64,000 nucleotides of DNA from Rhizodiscina lignyota (Eukaryota > Ascomycota > Dothideomycetes > Aulographales > Rhizodiscinaceae), in assembly GCA_010015805.1 (NCBI GenBank), contig ML978128.1:372001-436000 (forward strand), read 5' to 3'. Within the stretch, counting starts at the first letter, position 1. Each line of letters starts with the position of its first letter. This document shows, in pieces, positions 1 through 12,248 of the stretch. The position numbers and the translations under genes are program-made. A model generated the notes under the pieces. It was not told where the DNA came from. It saw only the letters and a list, made by a program, of their open reading frames with translations, and did not search any database.

Positions 1-210
1 GGAACTCGACATCGTGAGCGGCGCCCAGGTTAGTGAGCATATCTTCAATGCTTGCCAGCTGCTCAGGCAGCAAGACAAGCTATATATGCTGCTGCTCGCA
101 AGGCTGAGGCTGAGCTAGAAGACTTCGCCGGGCCAATATCTTCTAATTGGGCGCCATTTGCTCCAGGGTGCGGCCACCCGTTGGGCTACCGTATCCTATC
201 AATTCATTGA
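1..210 (+). CDS. 3' end of a gene cut by the left window edge (unknown product)
   Basis: An open frame runs from about position 59 to a TGA at 208-210. It encodes an Ala/Glu-rich helical stretch (AARQAIYAAARKAEAELEDF) followed by a Gly/Pro-containing tail (WAPFAPGCGHPLGYR). The composition looks coding. Upstream, the frame is joined by one of two possible short introns: GTGAGC at 14 to CAG at 58 (45 nt), or GTTAGT at 29 to CAG at 66 (38 nt). The first has the better donor and a more normal length. The family is not recognisable from about 50 residues. The gene would be convergent with the MFS gene that ends at 787. Low confidence because only the tail is visible. Confidence 0.35.
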
Positions 211-786
211 GAACAAGTATCGTGACTTGATTTGCGTGCCTCCGCGCTTTTTATCTAGGTAGGTTGAAGAAGAGGATTCAAGTTCACTGCACTCCCGAAT
301 TCGGACAACCTGCAACCTCCACTGAGGAAGTCACGTAAAATGTGATCACGTGAGCACCTTCGGAGCTGGAGTACATCTGTACAGTGCAGAAAGTCGCTCT
401 AATTGATGTCTACATCTCGTCTCAGAATAAAAGTCTAATGTCTATGGTATAATCCCGCTAATCCAATGAACGCCAGCTCCAGAACCGACCAACGCCAATT
501 TTTCCATTCCAGCCCAGCGTTAATCCTCATTACACACATTATCCGGTCTCAATCCGTACAAGCAGCCTCATCTATCTCCTAAGTTACCATCGGATTGAGC
601 TCTAGAGGCGCTGTAGTCGGGTCCAGCTTGCATCAGATAGCGGCTGTATGATAAGGTCGCTCTCGATCGCGTTACGCCCGGTGCCCACCCAGTGGTTCCT
701 CAATCCGTCAATAGCGGTCTATTTTAAAGCCTTAGTCAATCCCGCGCCATTTTAAATCACCAGTTCGTCTCAAGCTTCCTCTTCAT
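211..786. other. Intergenic, tail-to-tail
   Basis: This 576-bp stretch lies between the left-edge gene and the 3' end of the MFS exporter. No open frame of coding character, tRNA-like box or repeat was found. It probably holds the two 3' UTRs. Confidence 0.5.
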
Positions 787-2600
787 CTACGTCTTTGTCT
801 CTTTCGTTTCCTGCTGAGCAGGCTCTTCCGCCTCCTCTTTATTCCCTTCGATCCAGTTGCGCATCTTTTCTCCAGAGTGCGTGGTCAGCATGACAAAGCC
901 AGTCGAGACGACAATGAAAACACAGGAAATCGTGCTAAACCATCCAACACCAATCTTCTCAATCGCCGGGAGACATGTTGCGGAGCCGAGGGCTGCGAAA
1001 AGGTAGCGGAGCAAGTAGTTCCCAGCTGCCGACAGATGTCAGTAAAACTTAAAAGGAGAGACCCGACGGATGCCAAACATACCGACGACTTCCGCGCTTC
1101 TTCTTTGCATAACGTCCAAACAGTACGTATTCAAGCTTGGGAAGCAGAATAGCTGTGCTATGCCCTGGATGAACATGACTATCACAGGCAGCGGCACGCC
1201 ACCAACAGCTTTCTCTACACTCCAGCCGTAAATGAGCATACTGAAGGCGACGACAAGCATGGCTACTAAAGCGCTTCGTAGGCGGTCCTCAGGTACGCGT
1301 CGTCCACGTTTGCGAATCCATTTTTTGACGATATAATCGGCCCAACGTCCACCAAAGAAGGTTCCGAGGAGATATCCGCAGCCGGGAGCGATGTAGAAGA
1401 GTCCGGATTGGAGAGGCGTTGTTAAATGAAAGCGGGGGTTGAGGACATAACGGATGGGTGTGAGAAGCGAGTACATGTTCCAGACGAGGGATGATGAAGC
1501 CATGCCCTATTTATTCAATCAGCTCCGCCATACCTTAACAACAGCTCGCAGCGATAACAGTTGAACGTCTCGTTGCCACGAAATTACTTACCACAATGAG
1601 GAGGTTCGGATACTTGTAAAGTTTGAGAACACGCCATGGATTCGTCCACTCCCACATCGTCTTGATATATTGCTTGCGCGTCATTCCTTGCAACTGCTCA
1701 GACCGTTTGTAGTGGATGGTCTCAGGCAAGAAAAAGAAAACAAGGACAAGCGCAAGGCCGCCAAGAGCAGACTGCAGCCAGAATATGTCTCTCCAGCTCT
1801 TAAAGGTGACAATGATTCCTCCGATGAACGGTCCAAAAGCGGGACCGATAAGAGTGCCGCTCAAAAACCAGCCTAATCCAGATGCTCGCTCAGTCTGCAA
1901 AATCAGTCAGAACTCATAGTGGCTTTCGAAGCGGACGGCTTACAGGTCTGAAAATATCTCCAATGCAGCTTGCTCCAACAATCAACAGGCACGTGCCTTG
2001 GAAAGCAGTTAAAATCCGGAAGATAAAGAATGCCACTAGGTTTGGCGCCAAAGCACTGCCAATGGAGAAGGCAAGGAACATCACGAGTGCGTAAATACAG
2101 ATCTAGAGTGGTTATATATCAGCCACTTGAGTCTGCATGCCAAGCCGAAGGTCCAAGATATTTTGACGTACCCATCGTCGCCCGTAGCATTGCCCCAGTG
2201 GTCCCCAGAATACCGGGCTGATACCCATGAAAACCATATACAAAGCATTAGACAAGTTTATGATTGTTCCAGTAGTGTTGAACGTTTCAGCAACTTCGGG
2301 CACGGCGGCGAGTACTGTTGTCGAGGAGATTGGGGCTAGGAATCCGCATAGCGATAGAATAGCTGTGATGATATGCTTCCTGGTGAGAGACAGTCTATCG
2401 TACACCTCATCACCAGCTTCGATATAAGAGACAACTGGGTGCATATCATGGTTGCTAACGCGGCTTGCAGTCTGCTCTAGCGCCAGGCAGTCGATGTCAT
2501 CTGGAGTAGATACTATGGGAGCAAAGTGTGACTCTTGTTTCTCGAGGTCGATCTGATCGAGAGCCTTCTCGCCAGACCTAGGATCTGAGGTTTCTGCCAT
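787..2600 (-). CDS. MFS exporter, DHA1 drug/polyamine:H+ antiporter type, 517 aa
   Basis: Five exons: 2600-2172, 2102-1944, 1894-1592, 1506-1083 and 1025-787. All junctions are GT/AG and keep frame, giving 517 residues. A hydrophilic N-terminus of about 75 residues precedes twelve predicted membrane segments. A loop 2-3 motif A-like sequence (GPLGQCYGRRW) ends exon 1. The antiporter motif C (GPAFGPFIGG, about residues 213-222) in helix 5 is typical of DHA1 proton antiporters. The C-tail is short and acidic (KEEAEEPAQQETKETKT). By family this is a plasma-membrane exporter of drugs, polyamines or related small molecules; the substrate cannot be read from sequence. It stands alone, with about 1 kb of gene-free DNA upstream. 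Confidence 0.85.
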
Positions 2601-3580
2601 GTTGCTGTATCATCTGAGGGCCGTATGCGAGATCTATTGAAGCAGAGAAAGGAAGAACAGATTCTATCAAAGAGAAAGGAAATGCTTATGCGTGGGAAAC
2701 GCCAGAGACGAGCAAGAAGGAACCTTAAAAACTGACTCGAGCAATCAGTTTCACCTATCAGATATGCGGTCTGCGGCCCAAGACTCTCCGAAACAAACAT
2801 AGTGCAATCTAGCATTTCCGAAGAACTGGTAGTGAAAGTCCTACCAACGGTGCTGCCGAAATTCACCGTTGGGGGTGATCGGAAGAGCTGAATTTTCTCG
2901 TTGTGGCGCGTCATGCCGTTCTAGCCGTGCCGGTTGGACGGCGGCCACGTTCCCCAAGCTCTTATTGCTTCAAACGATTGAGACGACGAGGTCTATTACT
3001 GGTTCACGAAAAGACTGACGCACAAGATTGATGTTTTGCTGTCCTCAAAATGAAAAAAATACGAAGTGACGTTCGAAGACTGTGCGGAGACAAAAGTGAT
3101 GGAGGTGTGAGAACTTCCAGAGTTTGCTTTATAAGTGTGTCTCACCCAATCTACATGTGAAAGCACATCATTTCGAAAAAGCACGTGCAATATGCATGGA
3201 ATATTTAATACCATTGAAGTCGCTCTTGGGCCTATGCACTGTTCTGATGCAATAGAAGGACCTATGCGGAGTCGTTTACGAATAATACAGCTTCGCAAAT
3301 GGATCAACGCTTCGCAGCAAAGGAATATCGAGATCGCGAAGGGATCTTTTTTTGAAGTCGATACCGACCGCAAAACTATATACAGAGGTTGGAAAGGTCC
3401 TAATGGCCCTCAGTTTGCGGAGCCATGAGCTATGAAGCCGCCGAAGCCTGTCTTGAGCAAGCTAAGTACCCTATATTTTTCTGTGATTCAATGAGAATCT
3501 CCGTCCCACGCAAGTGCGCTGTATGCCGTAACGCCAGTTAATGCAATTCATCAGTCATCGATAATCGTACTCATAACTCC
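2601..3580. other. Intergenic, probable MFS promoter
   Basis: This 980-bp stretch lies upstream of the MFS exporter and downstream of the small conserved gene. Short frames on both strands overlap each other and show no recognisable domain. I see no RNA gene or clear repeat. Confidence 0.45.
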
Positions 3581-4126
3581 TCACAAACTCAATCTATCCA
3601 TGCTCAACCGGTCCACACTCCTTGGTCTCTTTACCATGCTAAGCTTGTAGAACCTCTCCTCTCCATTCGGTGCTCGGCCACCAATATACCACTTCTCCGA
3701 TCCCAGCGTATCCCTGAAGCCTTCTGATGAGCTGTCAGACCCTCTTCGTTGCCTGCTCGCTGCGCCACCTATCGGAGTATGGCTGGGGTACGCGGGTGAG
3801 CCAGGCGAGCCAGGCGATCGCGAATATGGTGATGCCGCGTGTTGTCTCGTTGGCTGGAACTGGTGCCCTGATTGGATTGCCATACTAGTGGCTCCGGTTC
3901 CAGAGCTCTCTGAAGTCGCTTTCGTGGATATTGAACGCGCTCCTGATACATTTGCGGCCGCTGTGAGTGTTGATGTGGCGCTCGTCGCAGAGGACTGCGC
4001 GAAGCTGGCTTGTGTAGTAGACGCAGCTGTAGCAGAAGTTGAGGTAGAAGTGGCGGCTTTTTGGAGGACGGACTGAGCGCGGAAGGCAGCGAGAAAGTTG
4101 GAGAAAATCGGTCGGTTTGTAGGCAT
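3581..4126 (-). CDS. Small conserved fungal protein of unknown function, 181 aa
   Basis: Single exon, 181 residues. The N-terminus (MPTNRPIFSNFLAAFRAQSV) is basic and amphipathic with no acidic residues, which resembles a mitochondrial presequence. It is followed by a Ser/Thr/Ala-rich low-complexity region (residues about 25-75) and a Ser/Pro linker. The C-terminus is compact (EKWYIGG, ERFYKLSMVKR) and ends in a repeated DRLS motif (RSVDRLSMDRLSL). I recall similar C-termini in hypothetical proteins of other Pezizomycotina but know no function. The contrast between the disordered middle and the ordered tail supports a real gene. Mitochondrial location is an inference only. Confidence 0.7.
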   Translation of the reverse strand: MPTNRPIFSNFLAAFRAQSVLQKAATSTSTSATAASTTQASFAQSSATSATSTLTAAANVSGARSISTKATSESSGTGATSMAIQSGHQFQPTRQHAASPYSRSPGSPGSPAYPSHTPIGGAASRQRRGSDSSSEGFRDTLGSEKWYIGGRAPNGEERFYKLSMVKRPRSVDRLSMDRLSL

Positions 4127-5319
4127 GGTGAAGGCTGAATGTAGGTGACTAGTATTTACAGCGGTTTAAGTGATCGAGGTGCTCTTTCGCCTGCTGGGGG
4201 TGTCTCCAGCCCTTTTGAGAGCTTCTGGCCCGGCTATATGACTGCAGACATGAGTTTTCGCGTCGTTTGAGATCTCTCAAATTCGTCAGGCCACCGTCGC
4301 GGGCAGACTCGGGGGCAGATATTTAAACTTGTCGGATGCTTGCGCAACGATGAGCAGGTGTGGTAGTTGTTTGTATAATGGCAGGCTGACTAGGAGATGA
4401 GAAATGCCTGTGATTTTATTCGTCCTCGGCTTGGGTGTGCGGCGTGTGTAGTGAAGTAGGGTGCTTGGTTGCGGGTACTTCAATATTTAAAACTCGGGTG
4501 ACGAAAACCACCCGGCGCTGTTTCCTTTCGCCCTTTCCCGCCGTGTACCGCGAACCCTAGCACTCGAACGAGACAAGCATGAAGATGATTCAGGGCCCTG
4601 CAATGGACTGAGCGGTCGATCAATTTGAAAACGTGGAGAAGGAGTTAATCGCCGTTTATAGAGGGCGTGTTGTGGGGAGAGCGCGCCATCAGTCAGCCAC
4701 TATCAGATCCTCGAAGCAGGTTGCTTTTACTGCATCATACCATCATCAGTTCATCCCTATCGAGCATCATCAATTCATCACCTATCGAGCCGTGCCCCTC
4801 CTCTATGCAGCCAACGACGTTAGTTCAGGCATGTGATGGAGGGGCGGGAGAGTGCGTTTCACTCTTGCTGCCCTGCAAGAGCTCACTTTAACGCCCGTCG
4901 ACGCGGGATGCTGAGAAAGATCCAGCACCGGGAGGTAAGACTGTTGCAAAAGCATACATAGTTGGGGCTCCCGTGCGCCGAGGTCAATGCCAGAGTACTG
5001 CTTGGCTCTACATTCGGCTCAATATCTGGACTCCGATGTATGGAGCCGGCCAGGCCGTTCCGCGTCCTATGGTAGACTGTACTTGAATCCATAAATAGTA
5101 AAGTATACATTATGAATGAGCCTGGCACACTTTTGTGTAAATAGTAGGAGATGCTGCTGTTCGTACATCGATGTCCAACCACGCGACATCCAGAAACGCC
5201 TTTGTGGAACTGAACGCTTCAACAAATTGATTGAAGAAGAACAGGCACGCGAGAAGGGAAATCGATCCAAAACGTAGACATCAAAGTGGAGGAAAGACGT
5301 GAAACCCAGTCACAATATT
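4127..5319. other. Intergenic
   Basis: A gene-free stretch of about 1.2 kb. There is an AT-rich patch near 4320 and 4485-4495 (TTTAAA-type) upstream of the small conserved gene. Short frames near 4630-4890 and 4883-5270 lack domain character. No RNA gene or repeat was recognised. Confidence 0.4.
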
Positions 5320-6178
5320 CTAATGGTCCTCAGCACTGTCGACAAGTGTATGGCCATCACCATCAGTCATCTCCGCCTCTTGGGCCATCTCTCCATCTTC
5401 CTGTGGAACCTGCTCCGTCGAAGATTCTGCCTGTTCCCCCAATTTCTGCTCCGCTTTCTCAACTAACTGAACTTTCTCCACCTCTTTCGCAAGCATCTCT
5501 TCCCGCGGATCGGGTACCGATTCTGGATCCAGCTTCCATGCTTGCATGCCCAGTATGATGTCCACTGCCAACTGGCCGTTCTTTCGTAGCGCCTTATCCC
5601 AGTGTGCAGGAATGCCGTCTCCCAGAGCAAGCATGCGGGCTACAGACCCAACCAGCAGCTGGCGCATCGGGCTGTCTGCGTCGGTATTCGCGTAGATGTA
5701 TTGCACACGACGGAGGCCGGGGAAGGTCTGCGTGTGGCGGTAGAAAGCCCGGACAGTATCAAGGACGTCTCTCACGAGCCCTGTTATCTGCCACTTCTCT
5801 CCCATAAGATATAGGTCGAAGAGGTTTGCCAAGTCCTTCTCTTCTTCCGGAGCGGGTATCGCAGCACTGTATAGCCATCCTACGAACATACGGAAGGGCT
5901 CGTCTTCATCATCGGGCAGGCCAAATGTTTTCGACTTCGAGTTGGCTTCCGAGCCGGTGTAGAATATCTTTGCAAAGTATTTTGAGCGTGCGCAGAGTAG
6001 TTTTTCGTGGAGGATCCAGTGGGTATTCTCCGAACCGACGTAGATGTCCACCATCGACCGGGAGAGAAGTCTGGAGACAGATGTCAGCTGAATATGCATT
6101 TGCGACATTGATGGGGTTAAATAGAGTGCCACATGAGACAACTCACTCATGAAGAGGGCGTTCGCGCTCCATTGCCAT
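5320..6178 (-). CDS. BTB/POZ domain protein, 260 aa
   Basis: Two exons: 6178-6147 and 6070-5320, with a 76-nt intron (GTGAGT...CCAG). The start at 6178 gives MAMERERPLHE, which joins directly to LLSRSMVDIYVGSENTHW; a start inside the intron-derived frame would lack this junction. Residues about 12-80 form a BTB/POZ fold: the VDIYVG strand, the buried-His motif HEKLLCARSKYF, then LPDDEDEPFRMFVGWLY. The C-terminal 60 residues are acidic and Glu/Gln-rich. Such fungal BTB proteins are thought to mediate dimerisation or CUL3 recruitment, but no substrate-binding domain such as Kelch or MATH is present. The specific role is unknown. Confidence 0.82.
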
Positions 6179-7382
6179 TGCTACGACTGAGGTGGAGGAT
6201 TACTTGAGATATTCGGAGATGTGAGACGAGAGGGGTGTAGAGCAAGTGACCGCGACTGTACCACGTCGATTCAATGTGACGAGTATAAATATCGAATTCA
6301 AAATTCGAAATGCGACAATTGTGCTCTTTTCAATGTGGCATACTAGAAAGAAAGGAGAGAGAGTCTCGACCCTGCAGAGAAATACATGATCACACGGGGA
6401 GGTTGGCCAAAGCAGCATCGGATTCCTCTAGCAATCCCATGGCCTGGAATGACGCAGCGGCTGCATATTCATGGCAAATCCAGCAAATCATGACATGGAA
6501 GCGAGACGGGCTACCCATGCCAATTGTTGCACAGACTGCACTTTACCTGAACAGGACGACGATCGGCGATTGAATATGCGAATTACATGGGGATCGGACA
6601 CTTTGGCCAGCGGTGAGAGGCTGGTGAGACGGACTTGGTGTGGCTGGAAATTTAGTCCTACATACGGAGTATGGACTAAGAAAAAGCAACGAGGAGCTGG
6701 CCAAGTTGAGAAACTCAAGGATTCAATCGGACCTAATTCGAAGTACGATCTGGAGTTGAAGGAGCTACCCGTGGGAAGCGCATTGCTAGCACGTCGTGAA
6801 TTTTGAAGACTGGCTCACCACAGCACGAAAGGTCAGGACGATTGATTGAATCCACACTCGTTACTAACTTTTTGATGATTGAGCCCTATCGCTAATGTTC
6901 ATACAATGCTCGTCATGTCGTGGTTATGTGAAAAGCGAAAGCATGTCACTCCCCAGCGTCTTTCAGCATCAGGAGGACAGACTAGAAACCAAGCGTATTC
7001 ATCCCGAAACCAGCAAACCATCGTGATCCGTGAAAAGCAAAGATTACCCAGGGTATTTTCCATCATGAGTAGCTCCCCGGGAAATTGGAAATGAGTGCAA
7101 AGTGAAATCAGAATCCCCGATGCATCGGGTAAAGGAGTGGCTGTTGTAATCCGCAAAATTGTATACAGCAAGGAAAAGGCGGCCATCAGGCGTATTTCAG
7201 CCTCATCAGCGCCCAAAAGGACATATAGTGCCTCGTAGAGCAACTAAGACGTGATCCAAAGAAGCTCGACCAGCTAAACCAAATCGCTAATCCTATAAGG
7301 ATGCAGCCAGAGCGCTTCAATGAATCTCTCCTACTCGGGGTATGAAAACCCAAATAGCAGGAAGTCGCAGGCGATGTGCGCA
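6179..7382. other. Intergenic
   Basis: About 1.2 kb between the BTB start and the EDC4 stop. Overlapping short frames at about 6310-6806 and 6879-7243 on both strands have no recognisable domain and no supporting splice logic. No RNA gene or repeat was seen. Confidence 0.4.
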
Positions 7383-10300
7383 TCATTCCCTCTGCTGAGC
7401 TCGTTCTTTAAGCTCCCCAGTACGTCGATCCAGCTGGTAGATGTGCGGGAGCACCGGATCGGTACTATTGGTGTTCGCAATTTGCATGTAGAGCGATTTC
7501 AGCCTCTGCGAGATGATATCCATAATGCGAGGCGTTAGTTCTCGGATATCCGCTTCCTATAATTCGAATGCACGTCAGTATCCTGCATGTTAATGTAGAC
7601 GAGGAAGCATATCACGTACCGTTGGGTCGAGGCTGATGAGAATGTTGTCGAGCCATGCAAGACGCTGGTGCATATTCGGCTCCCATGGTTGGGTCACCGC
7701 TGCCGCCGCAGACATGGCTACAAGGCCAGGCAAGTTGCGCACGTAGACTGGATTGTACCGACACAAGACTGCTTCGAATAACTGAACTTGGCGAGGAGAC
7801 TGAACCCAACTGGAGACGGCTGCTTCGATCTGTCCTTGGCGTAGAAGCGCGCGCATCTCATCCATCTCAACCTCTTCATCGCTCTTAGCCTGCACCTGCA
7901 CAACCTGACTAGTGCTTCCGGATATAGACCTCGAAGCAGCCTCTTGAGCCTCTTGAGCCGGTCCAACAGTAGCGACTTGACGCTGCAGTCTGAGGATTTC
8001 ATTCTGGAACTCACTCTGCGTAGCCGCCATGGAATGAACCGTCTCACTCAAACCTCTCACAAGGTTGGTGAGTTGGTCGATCTTGCCAGAGTCGTGCTGT
8101 CTCTGAGCATCTGCTTGCTGAAGCATGATGCTCATACGCTGCTCCATATCGCTCGCAATTTGTTGAACAGCGTTGACGGTCATCTTCGTGAACGCAGGCG
8201 TGATAGACTTGGTGATGGCAGCGGAGAGATGAGAGTCGATGTGCGAAGCTACGCGTTTGACTACAAACTCGCCCAATCCACGTTGAAATTCGGTGTCCTT
8301 TGAGATATTTTGGATTGCAGATGAGACCGCTCCATTGTGATGTTGTCCTATTGCATTGCTGACCTCCTGTGGGACCTCTTGGAGTTTGCGCTCAAGGACA
8401 GCACCAACATGATCAGATAATGCTGGGAGAAGGGTCATCGAGAGGCTTGATCCGACAATGCGCGAGAGGCTCTTCTCCACATTTTCTGTGAGTGTGCTCG
8501 ATACCAGGCGCAGGATAGCATCCTGCTTGGCTGCACCAGCTGCATCTTGGATGCGCTTGTCCTCGTCGAATTTCTGATACATGGCCGCAAGTTCTTGGTT
8601 GAACAAGCTAGCAAGAGCAGCAGTCAGATTGTCCTCTAACTGTTTGATCGAGGTGGCATTAACGCCAGTCGGCTCCACGGGTCCACTAGCCTTGGATTCG
8701 GAAGGACCGGCAGGGGTCGGCGTGGCTGGAGGAGGTATCTTAGGCTCCACGGTCGTCGGTGGCATCCGTGGTGGCGTCTCTATGACTGGTTGAGCCACGG
8801 CCTTTGCATAAGAGGAGGGTGGCGGTGGCGCAAAGTTGACCGCCGTTGTTGGCGCACTGGATACTTGCGATACAGTATCACTCGCCTTCTTCGCCTTCTT
8901 CTTGTCCTTCTTCTCTGTCTTCTCAGTGCCGTTGATGATAGCAGCACGCGCTGCATCTTGTTTGCTTTCGACGCGCGCAAGTGTCGTTGCGACAACCGTA
9001 TCAGCCGGGCGATGCGGCTTGGGGGTCGGAATCTCCTTCTTCTGCACCGAGGACTCCCTAGTCGTCGACCTACTCGTGGTGCTCCTCGGCGGATTGTCTC
9101 CATTGACAGAAGCGTCGCTCGGCTCGACCTTAATGGCCTTGAGCTCAGAGACGACCACCACGCCAGCTTTCTCGGCATCGATAGGGTTCAACACATTGTT
9201 GTCATCTCCCCAGCCCATATCCTCTGTCTTCACGCTAAGTCTACAGACGCCTTTCGAATGCATGACGTATAGCTCGAACAGAACGTTGTCTCCAGCATCA
9301 CCCGAGATGGAACTCGGATTGTCAAGGCTCTCGAAGCTGCGAAGCTGGCCAAATGGAGCAAATGAGAACTCCCGAATGCCAGTCATGATCGCGGTAGACT
9401 CGATCTTAGGCAGATTCTTATCCTTCTCAGCCACACGAGTAAGGAACTTGGCCTGCGACATGGGAGGAAGCAGATAACGCGGAGCAGACAAGTGGATAAA
9501 GTAGATCGAGTTCCTAGTAGGATGGCCGACCGAGATGATTCCAGATTGTGGATGATAGGTAACGCTGCAAATACCATCCGACTCATTTTCATGAGGCAGA
9601 TTGATCTCCTGAACTGCCTTTTCCAGGCAAAGATCCCACAATTGCAGAGTATGATTTTGCTTCATCCCGACAATGAGGTATCTGCAAGCAATACCCTTGT
9701 TGTACGGACGTTCCTTGTCGAGGAACATGATCGATGTAGGCCAGGACTTATCTGCTGGAGATGTAGTCGCAAGAGTTTGGATCGGCGTCTTGATTTCGAT
9801 CGGTGCCAACTCGCCATGCTCGCCCTTCGAGGTGTTAACCAGCTCCCGAACATCCCAGAACCTCATCTTGCCAGTCTTGTCCAAAGAGGCGATGACTGTG
9901 TCGCACTGGCTGAATGTGAAGTCCTTACCAGCCTTGCCCGTAGCAATCTTGAGGTTTCGCTCTCTCAGGTACTTGCCACTGTCACAAACATGAGTAGCTG
10001 GGTCCGTATACCGAGAGGAACGAGCGACAAATGGCCACACGATGTGGATTGACTTTCCGCGTCCAATGGCAAAGAATTGGGGATGGCGAGAAGAACGCCG
10101 AGCACGTGTCTTCAGCTGTCCGCCAGAGGTATTGTCATCGTGGACAGGGAACGGTGGGAAGATGAAGCTGCGCTCGTCAAGGTTGTCACTGAATTGCTCG
10201 CCCTTTGCACTGCTGAGATGTGTCCAAAAGACCGAGCCATTGACGCCAGTCGCCAGAACTGTATCACTGTCAACATCAGGCTTGACAGCTGAGCAAAGAG

Positions 10301-11880
10301 CGAGATTGACAATGCGCTCATGCGTCTCTGCAAAGAGGTTCTTGTAGCTCCCGTTCTCTTGGCTGAGCACACGGAAGCCGCCGTGCTTTGGTGTGACATA
10401 TGCAATGTACCGTTCGGACGCTGCAACAAGCGCGCGGTCGTTTTGATCGAATTCCTTCTTGACACGGGCAAGGGCCAAGAAAGCATCTTGCTTGAAAGTC
10501 GACGACATAGGTAGATCCTTGATCTCGAGGGAAGTAAAAGGCTTCATGGGGAAGTTGTAGACGCGAACATCTTCGCCCTGGTTGGCCGTCTCCTCTGCAT
10601 CAGCGCTTTCCCAACTGTCGCCACCGCTCGCACCCGCAATCTCGTTGGTGACTTCTTCCAAAGCCTCTGTCGTCGGCTTTCCGATGACACGCTCGATTTC
10701 GCGGCGCGTCTGGTCGTCTTTCAGATCCTGCTTGATTTCTGCTGCACCGTCGCGAACTGCTTCTCTCAGAGCCATGACTTCTTCCGCCGCCTTAGCATCT
10801 TCTAAGGCTTGTGACTCGTCTTCAACTTGAGCGAGGACTTGCTCCACTTGTTTATCAACAACTTCACCGACTCCACCGACAGCTTCTGAGACGGTTTGAG
10901 GAGCAACAGTTAGCTCCTCCTCCTTGTTGTCCTCCTCGTGCTTGAGTATTTCTACTTTCGGAGGGCCTGTCGCCGGGTGAGGCTGGAAGACAGGAGTGTG
11001 GTTGCGGGGAGACGAGGCAGAAAGCTGCTCAAAGGGATTGACGTAAGTGAAGACCGCAGGTTTCGCAGGCCCTTGCTGGGGATCTGATACCTCAAATTGA
11101 CCTGGCCCTTCATGTCCCAAGACGTGGAACGGTGAGGGCTTTCGCTCCACCTGTGGCGATGAATGTGTTTCCTCGAGGGACGCGTCCTGCAAGTCTTGCG
11201 TAACATCATCCACCGCAGCTTCTGGAACAGCTGACTCGACTGCAGAGATTGATTCTTCTGCATGAAGCGATCGCAAGCTGCTTGCGCGACTCGGCTGCGA
11301 TGGCTTTCCCTGATTGAGGAGATTTAGAAGATATGCCTGTGAGCTGCCGCCCGCAGAAGCGCTCACTTCACCCGGCTTTGTAGAGACAGGTGATGCGACC
11401 GTGGGTGAGTGCAACGAGGACGAGGAAGGCTTTCGCATGAATGAAGCCACCAGGTCTGACGCGGAAATTGCGCTATCGTGAGGAGTAGCGCTGGACATTT
11501 CAGTACCAGCCTGCATACTCTGCGATAGCGCAGACGTCGGGCGAGGTGAGTTTGAAGAAGGCTGGCTAAACTTCAGAAGGTTCAAAAGGTTCGCGCTTCG
11601 GTTGTTTTGCTCTGGAAGTGGTGTTTGCGAAGTGGACGGGACGTTGGGACTCTGCGCGGCGTGAATTAGTTAGAGAGTGAAGTGTTCAAGTGAAGTGACG
11701 AAGACAGCGACTCACCATAATCGCAGAGTCGTGATGAGGCTGAGGACCAGAGGGGGAAGGAGTGACAATGGGCGAAGATACGCTTGGATGTTGGTAATTC
11801 GCTGTCGTCGCAGGATTGGGTGGAAGAGCAGAGCTTGCGGATTGGTTCAGACGAGCGAGAAGCTCTTGCAAGTCCGCCAT
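7383..11880 (-). CDS. EDC4: EDC4/Ge-1-like enhancer of mRNA decapping, 1456 aa
   Basis: Three exons: 11880-11716, 11651-7620 and 7556-7383, giving 1456 residues. The last exon is recovered by a 63-nt intron (GTACGT...TATAG); without it the protein would stop at 7590 and lose its final 58 residues. Order: N-terminal disordered region with short leucine helices (DLQELLARL near residue 3, NLLNLLKF near 77, YLLNLLNQG near 163), a WD40-type beta-propeller at about residues 420-880, a Lys/Pro-rich linker, and a helical C-terminal region from about 1075 to the end, typical of the Ge-1 oligomerisation domain. Known role of the family: P-body scaffold linking DCP1/DCP2 to decay factors in the cytoplasm. 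The architecture and length fit the fungal Pdc1/EDC4 group. Confidence 0.85.
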
Positions 11881-12248
11881 GACGCGCTGAGAAGCAAAGC
11901 ACTCTTCACCCGTAAACGAAGCTCCAGCGGTAAAGCCAGGGAAATGCAGTGAAATGCACAACGCTGCAAAGGAGAGTGGAGAGGTTGGTGAAGGGTGGTT
12001 GGCGTTGTTGATCGGAATATAAAGCGGCAGCGTCACTTTTCAAAAGGCCCGTGCTTCAGCGCGTCAAGGAATTGCCAAATGTCGAGCTGCCAGGTGGACA
12101 GCACATCGCATTGCATTGCGCCTAATGACATGCTTGCGCTATTCACACCTGCATTTCAGATTGAGATTACTTAAAAGATGGTCACTCGCCAATCTCATTC
12201 GATCATGTTAATCGCTTTTTTGACGTTAATGGTTCTGGCAAAAAGTCA
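11881..12248. other. Intergenic, EDC4 promoter and GMC 3' region
   Basis: 368 bp between two minus-strand genes. It should hold the EDC4 promoter and the 3' UTR of the GMC oxidoreductase. No distinct motif was seen. Confidence 0.5.

Noticed and set aside
6310-6806. Overlapping plus-strand frames between BTB and EDC4 genes
   Set aside because: Three phases overlap with similar lengths and none has domain character or plausible splicing.
8836-9477. Plus-strand frame of 213 codons opposite EDC4
   Set aside because: Antisense to a firm gene, no domain, low-complexity Ser/Leu/Val content.
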